From positions 1 to 33,216 of the forward strand of contig JAZRVD010000131.1 in the NCBI GenBank assembly GCA_045598945.1: a DNA stretch of 33,216 nucleotides. The letters run 5' to 3'. This DNA comes from Colimorpha sp045598945 (GTDB lineage Bacteria > Bacteroidota > Bacteroidia > Bacteroidales > P3). Positions 32,387 to 33,216 of the stretch are shown here, in pieces (positions within the stretch are counted from its first letter, which is position 1; the number at the start of each line of letters is the position of its first letter). The notes below the pieces were generated by a model. The model worked only from the letters and a program-made list of their open reading frames with translations, ran no database searches and had not been told where the DNA came from. The position numbers and the translations under genes were made by a program.

Positions 32387-32442
32387 AAAAAAACAAATTA
32401 CACTGTAGACACATAGTGCCTCCAAGCGTAATTTGTTTTTTT
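32387..32442 (-). terminator. Terminator after the COX24-like gene
   Basis: Perfect 15-bp arms, AAAAAAACAAATTAC (32387-32401) and GTAATTTGTTTTTTT (32428-32442), enclose a 26-nt loop. On the minus strand a long T-run ends the structure. It lies between the small basic protein gene and rng, and is symmetric enough to act in both directions. Confidence 0.75.
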
Positions 32443-32477
32443 CTTAAAGATGGATGGCAGACAAGAAGAAGAACAAT

Positions 32478-32567
32478 TTACTTCTTCTTATGTCTGTTCT
32501 TACGCAAACGTTTTTTGCGTTTGTGCGTGGACATCTTGTGTCTTTTGTGTTTTTTACCGTTAGGCAT
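32478..32567 (-). CDS. 29-residue basic COX24/AURKAIP1-like protein
   Basis: This tiny gene encodes 29 residues: it begins MPNGKKHKRHKMSTHKRKKR and ends LRKNRHKKK. About two thirds of the residues are Lys, Arg or His. This matches, from memory, a protein conserved across Bacteroidetes and annotated as AURKAIP1/COX24-domain, related to the mitochondrial small-subunit protein mS38 and to mycobacterial bS22, hence probably a ribosome component. That role is inferred. It begins 25 nt after the HU gene stop on the same strand and is followed by a strong terminator, so HU and this gene form a two-gene unit. Confidence 0.85.
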   Translation of the reverse strand: MPNGKKHKRHKMSTHKRKKRLRKNRHKKK

Positions 32568-32592
32568 AGCATTAATATTTTAGAGAGTTAAA

Positions 32593-32877
32593 TTATTTCA
32601 CATTGTCTTTAACAGCCTTCAAAAAGATTTTGGAAGGTTTGAAAGCAGGGATATTGTGAGCCTTGATAATAATGGTCTGATTCTTAGAAATATTGCGACC
32701 TGTCTTCTCAGCACGTTTCTTGATAATAAAACTGCCAAAGCCACGAAGATATACGTTCTCGCCATTTTCCAAAGACTTGCGCACCTCAGCCATAAAACTT
32801 TCAACAGTTTTTTGAATAGCACTCTTTTCAATACCAATATTTTCAGAGATTTCAGCAACTATTTCAGCCTTAGTCAT
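32593..32877 (-). CDS. HU-family histone-like DNA-binding protein
   Basis: The protein has 94 residues from the ATG at 32877 (MTKAEIVAEISENIGIEKSA). The longer frame from 32991 adds a non-homologous 38-residue leader spanning the promoter and is rejected. The HU/IHF fold is clear: two N-terminal helices, the GENVYLRGFGSFIIKKRAEKTGRN signature strand, and the DNA-binding arm that normally has RNP but here reads KNQTIIIKAHNIPAFKPS, with AHNIPAFKPS matching the usual IPAxxxPxFKPG. It bends and compacts DNA as a homodimer or heterodimer. A TATCTTTG -7 box lies upstream. The COX24-like gene follows. Confidence 0.95.
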   Translation of the reverse strand: MTKAEIVAEISENIGIEKSAIQKTVESFMAEVRKSLENGENVYLRGFGSFIIKKRAEKTGRNISKNQTIIIKAHNIPAFKPSKIFLKAVKDNVK

Positions 32878-32943
32878 AATATAATCGTTAATTATTAATA
32901 ATTTACAACATGCTTTGTCAGAGTAACATCGCAAAACGATTTG

Positions 32944-32973
32944 CAAAGATACATTTTTTTTTTCAATTACAAG
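32944..32973 (-). promoter_or_regulatory. Promoter for the HU gene
   Basis: On the minus strand the -7 box TATCTTTG (32944-32951) has a partial -33 box CTTG (32970-32973), 18 nt away. The box is 66 nt upstream of the ATG. This fits TTTG-N19-21-TAnnTTTG with one mismatch and slightly short spacing. Confidence 0.5.
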
Positions 32974-33165
32974 AATATTTTTAAGCAGCAAAGCGAAAAA
33001 ACACGAATAAAGTGCATGATAGATAGAGAATAGAAGGCGATAGATTGCATTAGAGGGCGATATGGTGAATGGAAGAGGAAAAAGTAAAAAAGAAATGAAG
33101 AGGAATGGGGAAAAGAAAAAAAAAGAATGAAGAGAGAATGGAGGAAAGAGGAAGAGAGGAAAAAT

Positions 33166-33216
33166 GAAGAGAGAGGAAGAAAGAAAGAGAGAAAGAAAGA
33201 AAGAGAGAAAGAAAGA
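33166..33216. repeat. Purine-only tract ending in a 16-bp tandem repeat
   Basis: The last 51 bases on the plus strand contain only A and G. The final 36 are two copies of AAGAAAGAGAGAAAGA plus a partial third copy at the window edge. The 150 bases before it are also strongly purine-biased. No gene is seen from 32992 to the end. Confidence 0.8.

Overview
The window looks like chromosome from an anaerobic, fermentative Bacteroidales bacterium. The evidence is a BspA-type leucine-rich-repeat protein ending in a type IX secretion sorting domain, DUF4369/DUF4249-style lipoproteins, promoter -7 boxes of the Bacteroidetes form TAnnTTTG, the near absence of Shine-Dalgarno sequences, a lysine-fermentation aminomutase and a long type II-C Cas9. 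The species cannot be named from this.

Layout. (1) 1-2286, plus strand: the 3' end of chorismate synthase, a small lipoprotein gene and an LpxH-like UDP-diacylglucosamine hydrolase. (2) About 2400-6910, minus strand: an accessory, more A+T-rich block with a HaeIII-like (GGCC) restriction-modification pair, a short unrecognised ORF after the methylase, an AAA-ATPase fused to a PD-(D/E)xK nuclease fold, and a small orphan ORF. (3) 6907-18965, minus strand: mutT; the L-rhamnose genes rhaB-rhaA-rhaT-rhaD, closed by a clear terminator; a surface lipoprotein; TcdA; a very large GH2 'beta-galactosidase' that has lost its catalytic glutamates; a small outer-membrane barrel; and a CoA-transferase beta subunit with its own promoter and terminator. 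(4) 19072-21450: lysine 5,6-aminomutase (kamD, kamE). (5) 21660-27480: a type II-C CRISPR-Cas locus (tracrRNA, cas9, cas1, cas2). (6) 27516-32877, minus strand: the secreted LRR protein, an outer-membrane barrel, RNase G, a 29-residue COX24/AURKAIP1-like basic protein and an HU-family protein. The window ends in a purine-only tandem repeat.

Most interesting signal: the cas9-cas1-cas2 genes and tracrRNA look intact, but no CRISPR array is visible. Where an array would be expected, just after cas2 and its terminator, there is one 47-bp repeat-like sequence at 27403-27449. Its minus-strand transcript would pair with the tracrRNA anti-repeat over an 11-bp and a 9-bp perfect block. It sits among nested dyads carrying TTGATA/TATCAA half-sites. 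It could be the last remnant of a lost array, or a solitary crRNA-like element, perhaps regulatory, expressed by read-through from the LRR gene. The second notable item is the GH2 protein at 13766-17608, which keeps the whole LacZ-like architecture with both catalytic Glu positions and the surrounding active-site motifs replaced.
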